Both the position numbers and the translations under genes were made by a program. Under the pieces are notes generated by a model. That model made no database searches, was not told the origin of the DNA, and was given only the letters and a program-made list of their open reading frames with translations. Positions 1-6,947 of a DNA stretch of 14,661 bases are shown here, piece after piece; position 1 is the stretch's first letter, and the number at the start of each line of letters is the position of its first letter. Origin of the DNA: JANOAR01 sp031411235 (GTDB taxonomy: Bacteria > Verrucomicrobiota > Verrucomicrobiia > Verrucomicrobiales > Verrucomicrobiaceae); the NCBI GenBank assembly GCA_031411235.1, contig JANOAR010000125.1:1-14661 (forward strand). Direction: 5' to 3'.

Positions 1-1
1 C

Positions 2-568
2 CCGACGCTGACCCATCGCCGCTACCTCGAAGCCGCCAGCATGACGTGGAGGAAAGCAGGCCTGCCCGCCGATGCCTCGTATCGCGCCGGATTTGGCCCC
101 GTGACCACCGTGCTCATGCTCGACCCCTGGCTTCCACCTGCGCCAGCCAAAGCCCCGCTACCTGCCGTCACCCTGGCCCAGCGCCTCGGGCTGACTGGCA
201 GCAGCTTCGCGGTGGATCATAGCGACACTTTCAGCCTCACCGATGGCAACCTGCCCACCAGAGTCGCGCTCAGCGCCGCCAATGCCGTCAGCGTGCTCGC
301 ACCCGTGACCACGCCCGTGGCAAACAGCACCAAGTGGAAGACTCTCACCTTCAGCGCCACCACCGGTACCTTCACCGGCAGCTTTGAGTTGTCCGATGTC
401 GTTGCTGCCAAAACCGTGCTGCGCGCCGTGACCTTCAGCGGCGTCCTGCGCCAGCCCGCCACCGCACTCGACACGCTGATCGGCGATGGTCACTTCCTGT
501 TGCCCGCCCTCACGGGTGCGCCAAGCAATGAGAAGCTCTCCGGCGAGGTGAACTTCCAGCGGCCTTGA
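2..568 (+). CDS. C-terminal part of a large beta-rich (probably exported) protein, 5' end outside window
   Basis: The reading frame is open from the left edge, so this is the last 188 residues of a longer protein; the first ATG at 41 is internal and is not a credible start. The visible part is rich in Thr, Ser, Val, Ala and Pro, with alternating hydrophobic residues typical of extracellular beta-sandwich proteins. The last 90 residues carry the pattern FSATTGTFTGSFELSD, then VTFSGVLRQ, then GDGHFLLP. I associate this pattern with C-terminal domains of very large surface or secreted repeat proteins of Verrucomicrobiota; that comes from memory, not a search. No enzyme motif is visible. It ends 35 bases before the gspK-derived repeat and converges with the vapC and gspK transcripts. 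It could be cargo of the neighbouring secretion system, but nothing in the sequence shows that. Confidence 0.7.
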   Translation, partial: PTLTHRRYLEAASMTWRKAGLPADASYRAGFGPVTTVLMLDPWLPPAPAKAPLPAVTLAQRLGLTGSSFAVDHSDTFSLTDGNLPTRVALSAANAVSVLAPVTTPVANSTKWKTLTFSATTGTFTGSFELSDVVAAKTVLRAVTFSGVLRQPATALDTLIGDGHFLLPALTGAPSNEKLSGEVNFQRP

Positions 569-602
569 TTCCCGGCCAAGTATAACCCAACGGCGATTTC
601 AA

Positions 603-642
603 TCACTCCTCAATCCGCTCAAAATACGTCAGCGAGCCATCG
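603..642 (-). repeat. 40-bp direct repeat, distal copy of the gspK 3' end
   Basis: These 40 bases are identical, in the same orientation, to 1363-1402. On the - strand they encode the last 12 residues of GspK (DGSLTYFERIEE) and its TGA stop. The match begins exactly at the stop codon. It is lost beyond 642 on one side and before 603 on the other. This copy is not attached to a gspK reading frame and is a remnant. Together with 1363-1402 it brackets the vapBC pair. Confidence 0.95.
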
Positions 643-680
643 AGCAGCGGCGATGGGCATCATGAGAAGAAGGGAATTCG

Positions 681-1067
681 TCACCAAACACGAGATGCGC
701 CAAGCAACGAAAGCGGAGTGTCGGGTGAAAGGAGGGTCATGCCAGCCTCGATGGACTGTGCGGCAAGCAGTCGGTCAAATGGATCAGGATGCACACGTGG
801 CAGCTCGCCGCTTCGGTAAATCGCGGCTTGATCGAGACTGAGCGTTTTGAATAAATGATATTCAAACTTTGAAGGGATCCAAACGCGAGGCGTGTCCGGC
901 AATGGCAACTTGCCCGCAGAGTGCTTGAGGGTGACTTCCCAGAGGCTAACGTCGCTCACAAAAAGCTCACTCGAGCGATCATTGAGTGCGGCAGTCGCCG
1001 CCCTCGAAAGCATGGACGGTTGTTGGGAAACCCATAAAAAAGTGCAGGTGTCGAGCAGGTATCTCAT
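681..1067 (-). CDS. vapC: VapC-type PIN-domain ribonuclease toxin
   Basis: A 128-residue PIN-domain protein. PIN toxins are Mg-dependent RNases that cleave tRNA or rRNA when freed from their antitoxin. The expected acidic residues are visible: D6 in MRYLLDTCTFLW, E44 in SLWEVTLK, D98 in HPDPFDRLLAAQS, and D116 in LLSPDTPL. Length and motif order fit the VapC subgroup whose antitoxins are Phd/YefM-like. I chose the ATG at 1067 because it overlaps the antitoxin stop as ATGA and gives the usual MRYLLDT start. An ATG three codons upstream (1076, MGGMRYLL) is possible. It is cotranscribed with vapB. All catalytic acids are present, so it looks intact. The exact RNA target cannot be told from sequence. 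Confidence 0.9.
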   Translation of the reverse strand: MRYLLDTCTFLWVSQQPSMLSRAATAALNDRSSELFVSDVSLWEVTLKHSAGKLPLPDTPRVWIPSKFEYHLFKTLSLDQAAIYRSGELPRVHPDPFDRLLAAQSIEAGMTLLSPDTPLSLLGASRVW

Positions 1068-1306
1068 ACCCCCCATTCCTTGAGTTCTTCCTCTGTGAGG
1101 GGGGCGAATGCGGCGGCTGGGAACTCAAATGGCTCGCCCTGGATGTCGCCAACTTTGGGCCGCTGTTTTTGCCTAGCTTTCTTCATGGGAACCAGCATGG
1201 CCACCGCCGACTTCCCGCGAGCGATGATGAACGCCTTGCCTGTCTCAACGTCCGCTAGGTAACGAGACAGGTGCGTCTTGGCTTGGTGGGTGGTGATGGT
1301 GGTCAT
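1064..1306 (-). CDS. vapB: Phd/YefM-family antitoxin partner of the PIN toxin
   Basis: An 80-residue protein with the Phd/YefM fold signature: MTTITTHQAKTHLSRYLADV, followed by GKAFIIARGKSAVAMLVPM. The N-terminal half (about residues 1-45) would dimerise and bind the operator. The C-terminal half (about 50-80, ending LTEEELKEWGV) is the likely disordered segment that wraps the toxin. It precedes the toxin, as usual, and overlaps it by four bases, so translation is coupled. The gap to the gspK stop is only 56 bases and contains a candidate promoter and an inverted repeat, suggesting autoregulation as known for this family. The symbol vapB is used for the pair; by fold it is a Phd-like antitoxin. 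Confidence 0.88.
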   Translation of the reverse strand: MTTITTHQAKTHLSRYLADVETGKAFIIARGKSAVAMLVPMKKARQKQRPKVGDIQGEPFEFPAAAFAPLTEEELKEWGV

Positions 1307-1313
1307 GGTTCCC

Positions 1314-1356
1314 AGGCTACTGCCCAGTACAAGTGGGTCAACTTAGTCCACCTTGT
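1314..1356 (-). promoter_or_regulatory. Candidate vapBC promoter with overlapping inverted-repeat operator
   Basis: On the - strand, TTGACC (1341-1336) lies 16 bases before TAGCCT (1319-1314), followed by 7 bases and the vapB ATG. The -35 is good and the -10 is poor. The arms ACAAGGTGG (1356-1348) and CCACTTGT (1336-1329) form an inverted repeat with a one-base bulge that spans the -35, a plausible antitoxin operator. If used, the transcript would start at or next to the ATG, making it leaderless. Confidence 0.35.
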
Positions 1357-1362
1357 CTTTTC

Positions 1363-1402
1363 TCACTCCTCAATCCGCTCAAAATACGTCAGCGAGCCAT
1401 CG
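1363..1402 (-). repeat. 40-bp direct repeat, proximal copy (functional gspK 3' end)
   Basis: This copy is identical to 603-642 and is the actual in-frame end of gspK, including its TGA stop (1365-1363). The two copies start 760 bases apart. A deletion between them would remove vapBC cleanly and join gspK directly to the sequence at 602. Confidence 0.95.
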
Positions 1403-2312
1403 TCTTGCCGCTTGGCGACGACGGTGAGTTTGACTTTCACTAGGCCGATGTGGCCGATGGACTCGACGCGCATGACGCGGTCGCTGGTGGTGGTGAGGGC
1501 GGTGATGGAGGCGTACTTGTCCTGGGTGATGCCGAGGTAAAAGAGGGCGGCGTTTTGGCTCATCTTCCCTCGGTCGGACTTGCTGCGATCATCCTCAGTG
1601 CCGAAGATGCCGTCGGCTCCGTCGCGCTCCAGCAGGTAGCGCTCGACATCGGCAGGCGCGGAGCCTGTGACGGCGATGAGCACATCCGTCGAGGCGGTGG
1701 AGAGGTCGATGAGGCCTGCGCCATTGACGCTGAAAAAGTCGCGCCAGTTGGGCTTGGCTCTGGCCACGAGATCCATGCCACGCACCAGCAGCATTTCTTC
1801 AACGGAAGTGAAGCCGCGCTGCTTGGGCAGGCCGTAGTAGCCCAGGCCTTTGTAGTAGTCCTCCTCGGCTCCTTGGGCGCGCACTTCTTTATCGCTGTCC
1901 ACCCAGTCGGCGAGCGAGTCGGTGATGGTGGTGGCGTTTTCAGCGTCGAGGCCCCAGTAGATGAGGAGGTTGTAGATGGCTTCTTTGGCACGCTCGTCGC
2001 TGATGTAGTTGATGGGCATTCGTGCGCCCTCGGTGGTGACGACGAGACTGAAGCCGCTGTTGCTGCTGCCCGAGGACTTCCAACCCGCGCCGGCAGTACA
2101 CATTTTCGGATGAAGTCCCACCGCGAGGGCAGACTCCGCGAGGTAAAGAGCGCGCGATTGATTGCTAGCAATGCCAGCCTCGGAGACGCTGGATTTCATG
2201 TACTGCACGAGGCCGCCAACGGTGAGCGACATCAGGACGACGGCCCAGATCATGAGCATGAGCGCGGAGCCGCGTCGGCTGGCTCGAAGCAGGGGAGCGA
2301 GAGGCTTGGCTT

Positions 2313-2316
<4 letters not shown>
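1363..2316 (-). CDS. gspK: General secretion pathway minor pseudopilin GspK
   Basis: 317 residues, the largest minor pseudopilin, expected to cap the pseudopilus tip with GspI and GspJ. The leader is basic and ends RRG, with predicted prepilin-peptidase cleavage between G16 and S17. The hydrophobic segment SALMLMIWAVVLMSLTVGG follows. Position +5 of the mature protein is Leu rather than Glu; absence of Glu5 is the hallmark of GspK. Downstream comes a large soluble domain with helix-hairpin-like stretches (NLLIYWGL, SVEEMLLVRGMD) and an acidic loop (DGADGIFGTEDD) that may bind calcium. Its ATG overlaps the gspJ stop as ATGA, so it is translationally coupled. It is the last secretion gene here, and its final 40 bases are duplicated beyond vapBC. 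Confidence 0.9.
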
Positions 2317-3352
<1,036 letters not shown>

Positions 3353-3356
<4 letters not shown>

Positions 3357-3787
3357 CGCTGCTTCCTCTTGGTCTGCTCGTCCTGGGTTTGGTAAACGAC
3401 CACCGAGAGCGCGTCCTCACAGGGCTTGCCCTGGGCGATGTAGCTGGCTTTGATGGTTAAGGTGTAGAGGTCTTCCAGCACGGTGCCTTGGGTGGTGGTG
3501 ATTTCCTTGGGCTCGACCTCTGAGGTGAGCGTCACGCTCAGGCGTTCATCCTGGGCGGTGGTGACCATTTCCGAGAGGGGCTTGCGGCGCACCTCTTCTA
3601 AAAAAGAGCGCATGGAGAGTAACACGGCGGATTCTCGATTGAGGGCGTTGGCGACTTGCAGCGAGTTGTCGAGTGCCTTGGCGAGACCGAGCACGGCGAT
3701 GGAGAAAATCGCGAGGGCGATGATCATTTCGAGCAGGATGTAGCCAGAGAGACGCGTGCGCGTCCCACTATGATAGACGGTGTTCAT
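3353..3787 (-). CDS. gspI: General secretion pathway minor pseudopilin GspI
   Basis: 144 residues, within the normal size for GspI. The leader ends RLSG, with predicted cleavage between G15 and Y16. The mature N-terminus YILLEMIIALAIFSIAVLGL has Glu at +5 and the long hydrophobic helix of type II pseudopilins. The soluble part contains LEEVRRKPLSEM and a beta-strand-rich C-terminus. In the known systems GspI nucleates the tip complex with GspJ and GspK. Its start overlaps the gspH stop by four bases (ATGA), and its end overlaps gspJ the same way, so gspH-I-J-K are one coupled unit. The assignment as I rather than another minor pseudopilin rests on size, the mature N-terminus and gene order. 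Confidence 0.85.
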
Positions 3788-4608
3788 AACTTCGTCTCGA
3801 CCTCCTTGACGATGTCCACCGTGAGCGAGCTGTACTCCACATCATAGACGACGCCCGCACGCTGGATTGAGAGCTTGATGGGCTCGCAGATGCCGCTGGG
3901 CTGGAAGACCCATAACTTGACGATTTCTCCCTCGATGGGTGTGGGCTGCTGCTCGTGCCAGTATTTGACGGAATACGTCGTGCCTTCAGGCAAAGTGTAG
4001 CGCTCCGTCCATTCGAGGGGCTTTGGTGCGGTGGCGGGGTCGTTGGGAGTCTGCGGGGTAGCGAGCGCAGGTGCATCGGCGATCTCAGCCTTCGACATCT
4101 CGCGGTCTTTGGTCTCTTGCTCGAGCTGGGCGAGGGCGCGTAAATCGGCCGTGGGAGCCTCGGCTTCGGCTTGATCGACGGCGATGAGAAACTCGGCCAA
4201 GTGCGCGGCATTGAGGTAGGGGTCGAAGTAACGCGTGGCCGTGAATCCCTGCGCGCTGAGGGCGACCTGGTAAGGGCGGCGCTCCTTCATCGCCCGCAGC
4301 CGCGCTTCCTTGGCGATGCGCGTCAACTCGGTGATGGGCTCGCGGGCGACGCGTTCGTTTTGCAAGCCCTTGAAGGTGGGAACCATCGCCGCTGCGAGCA
4401 CGGCGAGGATGGTCATGACGATAACGATCTCGATAAGGGTGAAGGCCTGCGCAGCCCTGTCGCCGCCCGCTCCGTCGCGACCTGTCGCGCCGTGCCTGCG
4501 ATGAACGAAGCGCTCCGAGCCCGAACAAAGCCCGGCGCGACAGGTCGCGCTGGTGAGGGCGGCGACAGGTCGCCAGCACTCCTGGGGCTTCGCCAAGCGC
4601 GTTTTCAT
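3784..4608 (-). CDS. gspH: GspH/FimT-type minor pseudopilin with abnormally long leader
   Basis: 274 residues from the ATG at 4608, which overlaps the gspG stop by one base (TGATG); a GTG one codon earlier is less likely. The mature N-terminus FTLIEIVIVMTILAVLAAAM has Glu at +5 and is preceded by Ala, so cleavage is expected between A55 and F56. A 55-residue leader is far longer than the roughly 5-25 usual for pseudopilins. Residues of about 14-51 are encoded by a palindromic repeat (4456-4569); without it the leader would be 17 residues. The soluble domain contains an acidic, Ala/Pro-rich insert (about 145-200), then a beta-rich end with WVFQPSGICEPIKL typical of GspH. Whether the long leader is still processed, or translation starts internally, is unknown. 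Confidence 0.85.
   Translation of the reverse strand: MKTRLAKPQECWRPVAALTSATCRAGLCSGSERFVHRRHGATGRDGAGGDRAAQAFTLIEIVIVMTILAVLAAAMVPTFKGLQNERVAREPITELTRIAKEARLRAMKERRPYQVALSAQGFTATRYFDPYLNAAHLAEFLIAVDQAEAEAPTADLRALAQLEQETKDREMSKAEIADAPALATPQTPNDPATAPKPLEWTERYTLPEGTTYSVKYWHEQQPTPIEGEIVKLWVFQPSGICEPIKLSIQRAGVVYDVEYSSLTVDIVKEVETKL
4456..4569. repeat. 114-bp palindromic (REP-like) element inside gspH
   Basis: A large inverted repeat. The outer arms are 4456-4468 against 4557-4569 (13 of 13 paired). The inner arms are 4476-4492 against 4533-4549 (17 of 17 paired). A 7-base mispaired bulge lies between them on each side, and the loop is 40 bases. Related motifs recur in the arms: GCGACCTGTCGC at 4477, GCGACAGGTCGC at 4537, and GGCGACAGGTCGCC at 4561, plus a half copy at 4456. 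The total is exactly 38 codons, so the gspH frame is kept. No transposase or clear target-site duplication is present. The form suggests a dispersed non-autonomous palindrome; copy number elsewhere cannot be judged here. Confidence 0.85.
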
Positions 4609-5066
4609 CACTTCGTCACCGGGTTCTTGAAGTTACCAATATCATCCATCGTGCCGTCTTGGCCGTCCTTGCCGACAGACCACATGTCGAAGGCTTTCTT
4701 CCCCTTCACAGCAGGATACACGTACTTGTAGGGCTGCTGCCAGGGATCCTTGGGCTCTTCTTCGAGGAGCTGCGACCAGCGCTCAGGCACGGGCTCGCTG
4801 GTGGGTCTTTCGACGAGGGCCTTGATACCCTGCTCGGTGGTGGGCATACGACCCGCACGGCTTTCATAAAGCTGAATCTGCGTGCTCACGGCCTGGATGT
4901 CGGACTCCACGCGAGTCTCCTTGGCAGCATCGACGTTGCCTTTCAGCAGCTTCACCGCCGTGCCAGCGAGAATGCCGAGGATGGTCATGACGATGACGAT
5001 TTCGAGGAGGGTGAAAGCGCGAGCAAGGCGGCGCGACGAGGGGCGGTGGTGGGCTGTGGTTTTCAT
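4608..5066 (-). CDS. gspG: Major pseudopilin GspG
   Basis: 152 residues, the standard GspG length. The basic leader ends RRLARA, with predicted cleavage between A17 and F18 (Ala rather than Gly at -1). The mature protein starts FTLLEIVIVMTILGILAG with Glu at +5. The conserved GspG body is clear: SDIQAVSTQIQLYESRAGRMPTTEQGI, then PKDPWQQPYKYVYP. The C-terminal calcium-binding loop GKDGQDGTMDDIGNF (residues 132-146) is also present. GspG subunits polymerise into the pseudopilus that pushes substrates through the outer-membrane secretin. The gene lies 59 bases downstream of gspF with no obvious promoter or Shine-Dalgarno sequence, and its TGA stop overlaps the gspH start. This is the most secure pseudopilin assignment in the window. 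Confidence 0.95.
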   Translation of the reverse strand: MKTTAHHRPSSRRLARAFTLLEIVIVMTILGILAGTAVKLLKGNVDAAKETRVESDIQAVSTQIQLYESRAGRMPTTEQGIKALVERPTSEPVPERWSQLLEEEPKDPWQQPYKYVYPAVKGKKAFDMWSVGKDGQDGTMDDIGNFKNPVTK

Positions 5067-5125
5067 GAGTGAAATGATGGTGGGGTAATGAGCGAGTCGT
5101 GCTGCAATTCGTGATGGGTGTCTGC

Positions 5126-6367
5126 TTACCCCTGCGCCCGTATCCCCTGCGAGGTTTCCAGGATGGCGGTGACGATGGAGTAGGCGACGGTGCCGACGAT
5201 GACGGCCATGAAGATCATGATGGCGGGTGAGATGAAGGTGATGAGGGTTTTGATGCGTTTGTCGAGTTCCTTGTCGTAGCGGAGGGCGGTCTTCTCCAGG
5301 GAACGCCCGAGAGTGCCCGTGGTTTCACCGACTGCGATCATATCGACAAGCAACGAGGGGAAATGACCGACTTTTTTTAGCGCGTTGGAGAGCGAGGCAC
5401 CTTCGCCGACCATACCGACGACGCGGTTGAGCAGGCCTTGGAGGAAGATATTGTCGGTGGCGCGGCAGGAGAGCTTCAGGCCATTCAGCAAGGGGATGCC
5501 ATTGGTGATCAAGTTGCCCATGGAGCTGGCGAACTGCGCATAAAAACGCGTGGCGATAACCGGGCCAAAGAGCGGCAGCTTGAGCCTCGTCTGGTGCCAC
5601 CACAGGCGTCCTGCCGCCGTGGCGATGTAGCTCTTGAACGATAAGCTGAAGGCGATGAGGAAAGCCAGCATGGCCCACCAGTAGCTCTGAAAAAAGCGGG
5701 TGAAATCCATGAGCAACTGCGTGGCCATGGGCAGCTTTTTTCCCGAGCCCTCCAGCAGCGACGTGAGCTGCGGCACGAGCACGGTCATGAAAACGATCAA
5801 CAAGCCGATGCACGCGATGACCAGCATCGCCGGGTAAATCATGGCCGAAGTGACCTTGCTCTGAAGCTCCTGGATCACAGTCAAATTGGCCGCGAGGCGA
5901 CGCAACACATCGGGCAGCGAGCCGCTAACCTCGCCCGCGCTGGTGAGGTTGATGTAGAGATCGTCGAAGCTCGGCGATGCCTTTTTCAAAGCCTTCGAGA
6001 CGGTGGAGCCTTCGCGCAATTCAGCCCGCAGCGTGCCCGCGATCTTGCGGATGGCGACGGACTCCTGGCGCTCTTCCATGACACGCAGGGCTTGATCAAT
6101 CATCAGCCCGCCGTCGAGCAGGTCGGCCAGTTCCTCGGTGAAATGAATGATCTGCGAGCGCTTCAGGGTCACGGGCTGGGCATCGGCGGCGACCTGCGCC
6201 GCAAGCGCCTTCGCCGAGCCTGGCGCAGCAGTCTCCTCCAGCACACGCACCGGCGTGAGCGCCTGGGATTCCAGTCGGCGGAAAGCCTCGGCACGCGAGC
6301 CTGCTTGCAGTTTGCCACTGGTCTGCTGGCCAGTGGGATTGAGGGCGGTGTAGGTGAAGGCGGGCAT
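5126..6367 (-). CDS. gspF: Inner-membrane platform protein GspF (T2SS/T4P PilC family)
   Basis: 413 residues from the ATG at 6367 (MPAFTYTALNPTGQQ), the family's typical start. The frame runs up to 6448, but those extra residues overlap the toxin gene and look non-coding. Two repeated cytoplasmic helical domains are visible (about 72-175 and 275-375). They carry the paired motifs FTEELADLLDGGLMIDQAL with SAGEVSGSLPDVLRRLA, and FASSMGNLITNGIPLLNGL with VGETTGTLGRSLEKTA. Three membrane segments lie at about 176-199, 229-250 and 376-400. GspF couples the GspE ATPase to pseudopilus assembly. It begins only 8 bases after the toxin stop and has no visible Shine-Dalgarno sequence, so its translation probably depends on reading through the toxin gene. 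It is intact. Confidence 0.93.
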   Translation of the reverse strand: MPAFTYTALNPTGQQTSGKLQAGSRAEAFRRLESQALTPVRVLEETAAPGSAKALAAQVAADAQPVTLKRSQIIHFTEELADLLDGGLMIDQALRVMEERQESVAIRKIAGTLRAELREGSTVSKALKKASPSFDDLYINLTSAGEVSGSLPDVLRRLAANLTVIQELQSKVTSAMIYPAMLVIACIGLLIVFMTVLVPQLTSLLEGSGKKLPMATQLLMDFTRFFQSYWWAMLAFLIAFSLSFKSYIATAAGRLWWHQTRLKLPLFGPVIATRFYAQFASSMGNLITNGIPLLNGLKLSCRATDNIFLQGLLNRVVGMVGEGASLSNALKKVGHFPSLLVDMIAVGETTGTLGRSLEKTALRYDKELDKRIKTLITFISPAIMIFMAVIVGTVAYSIVTAILETSQGIRAQG

Positions 6368-6375
6368 GGGGGTGG

Positions 6376-6669
6376 TTAGCCAGAGACGTGTTTCGCGATG
6401 AAATTCGGATCCATGCGAGCGTCGATGATGGTGTGAACGCGCACGCACTCAGTCTCCATCTGATAAAAAATAAAAGACTGGAAACGAGTGCAAATCATCC
6501 AGTGGAATTCACCGTAGCGCCTGTGGATGCCACCAAGGGTTTCTAAACGTTTGAGGTCGGCAAGGATGCTTTCTCGATAGATGACACCAAGCCCAGCCTC
6601 TTGCTTGTCATAAAAGTCCTCACTCTCTCTCAAATCGAGCAATGCTTCTGGTAAGATCACGACATTCAT
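6376..6669 (-). CDS. ParE/RelE-superfamily toxin (plasmid-stabilisation type)
   Basis: 97 residues with the RelE/ParE fold pattern. An N-terminal strand MNVVILPEALLDL leads to a helix pair (ESEDFYDKQEAGLG, FRESIL-like YRESILADLKRLE). Then come the core strands RYGEFHWMICTRFQSFIFYQ and VRVHTIIDARMDP. The ARMDP near residues 84-88 corresponds to the conserved C-terminal Arg/Pro of this family. Such toxins either cut mRNA at the ribosome or poison gyrase; the sequence does not decide which. Its ATG overlaps the stop of the antitoxin before it (ATGA). It sits between gspE and gspF, in the same direction and 8 bases from gspF, so it is physically part of the secretion operon. It looks intact. Confidence 0.85.
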   Translation of the reverse strand: MNVVILPEALLDLRESEDFYDKQEAGLGVIYRESILADLKRLETLGGIHRRYGEFHWMICTRFQSFIFYQMETECVRVHTIIDARMDPNFIAKHVSG

Positions 6670-6908
6670 GAAGTGATCTTGCGTGCGAGCCTCATGAATT
6701 CATCGAGAGGAATGAAGTGAGTTTTCCCTTCTGCCACAGCTTGTTTGCGCTCGCGCAAGATTTGGCGCTGCCACTCAGGCAGTTGCTCTTCGCCAACGGC
6801 TTTTTGACGAGGCTCGATGCTCGCCTCAATGACGTGGATCAACTCGAATTTCTGCTCGGTCGTCAAAAGATCGAGTGGCAAAGTCGGAAGCGGCAGGGTC
6901 GCAGTCAT
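6666..6908 (-). CDS. Addiction-module antitoxin of the PF09720 (CHP02574) type
   Basis: 80 residues resembling the short helical 'putative addiction module component' family that precedes ParE/RelE toxins in many Verrucomicrobiota, cyanobacteria and proteobacteria. Visible signs are a segment LLTTEQKFELIHVIEASIEP, a central PEWQRQILRERKQAVAEGK, and a C-terminal HFIPLDEFMRLARKI. The last two have the W-E-R-rich and 'W/F-E-E-hydrophobic' character of this family. It ends in a four-base overlap with the toxin. It starts 39 bases after the gspE stop, directly behind a strong promoter-like sequence with only 6 bases before the ATG. Family assignment is from recall of the pattern; pairing with the toxin gene makes it firm. 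Confidence 0.82.
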   Translation of the reverse strand: MTATLPLPTLPLDLLTTEQKFELIHVIEASIEPRQKAVGEEQLPEWQRQILRERKQAVAEGKTHFIPLDEFMRLARKITS

Positions 6909-6914
6909 AGCTGG

Positions 6915-6943
6915 ATCATATCTTGTAGGGTTTGATTTCTCAA
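6915..6943 (-). promoter_or_regulatory. Near-consensus sigma-70 promoter for the gspE-gspF toxin-antitoxin pair
   Basis: On the - strand, TTGAGA (6943-6938) and TATGAT (6920-6915) are separated by exactly 17 bases. Each matches consensus at five of six positions. It lies wholly after the gspE stop (6950-6948). Only CCAGCT separates the -10 from the antitoxin ATG, so initiation would fall at or within a base or two of the start codon, giving a leaderless mRNA. TTGA-GAAA-TCAA is a small inverted repeat covering the -35 and may be an operator. Confidence 0.65.
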
Positions 6944-6947
6944 GTAC

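Noticed and set aside
4456..4569. Rho-independent terminator between gspG and gspH
   Set aside because: The hairpin lies inside the gspH coding sequence, has a 40-base loop, and has no T-run after either arm.
6368..6448. Upstream start for gspF adding 27 residues
   Set aside because: The extension overlaps the toxin gene and reads as His/Arg-rich noise; MPAFTYTALNPTG is the family's normal beginning.
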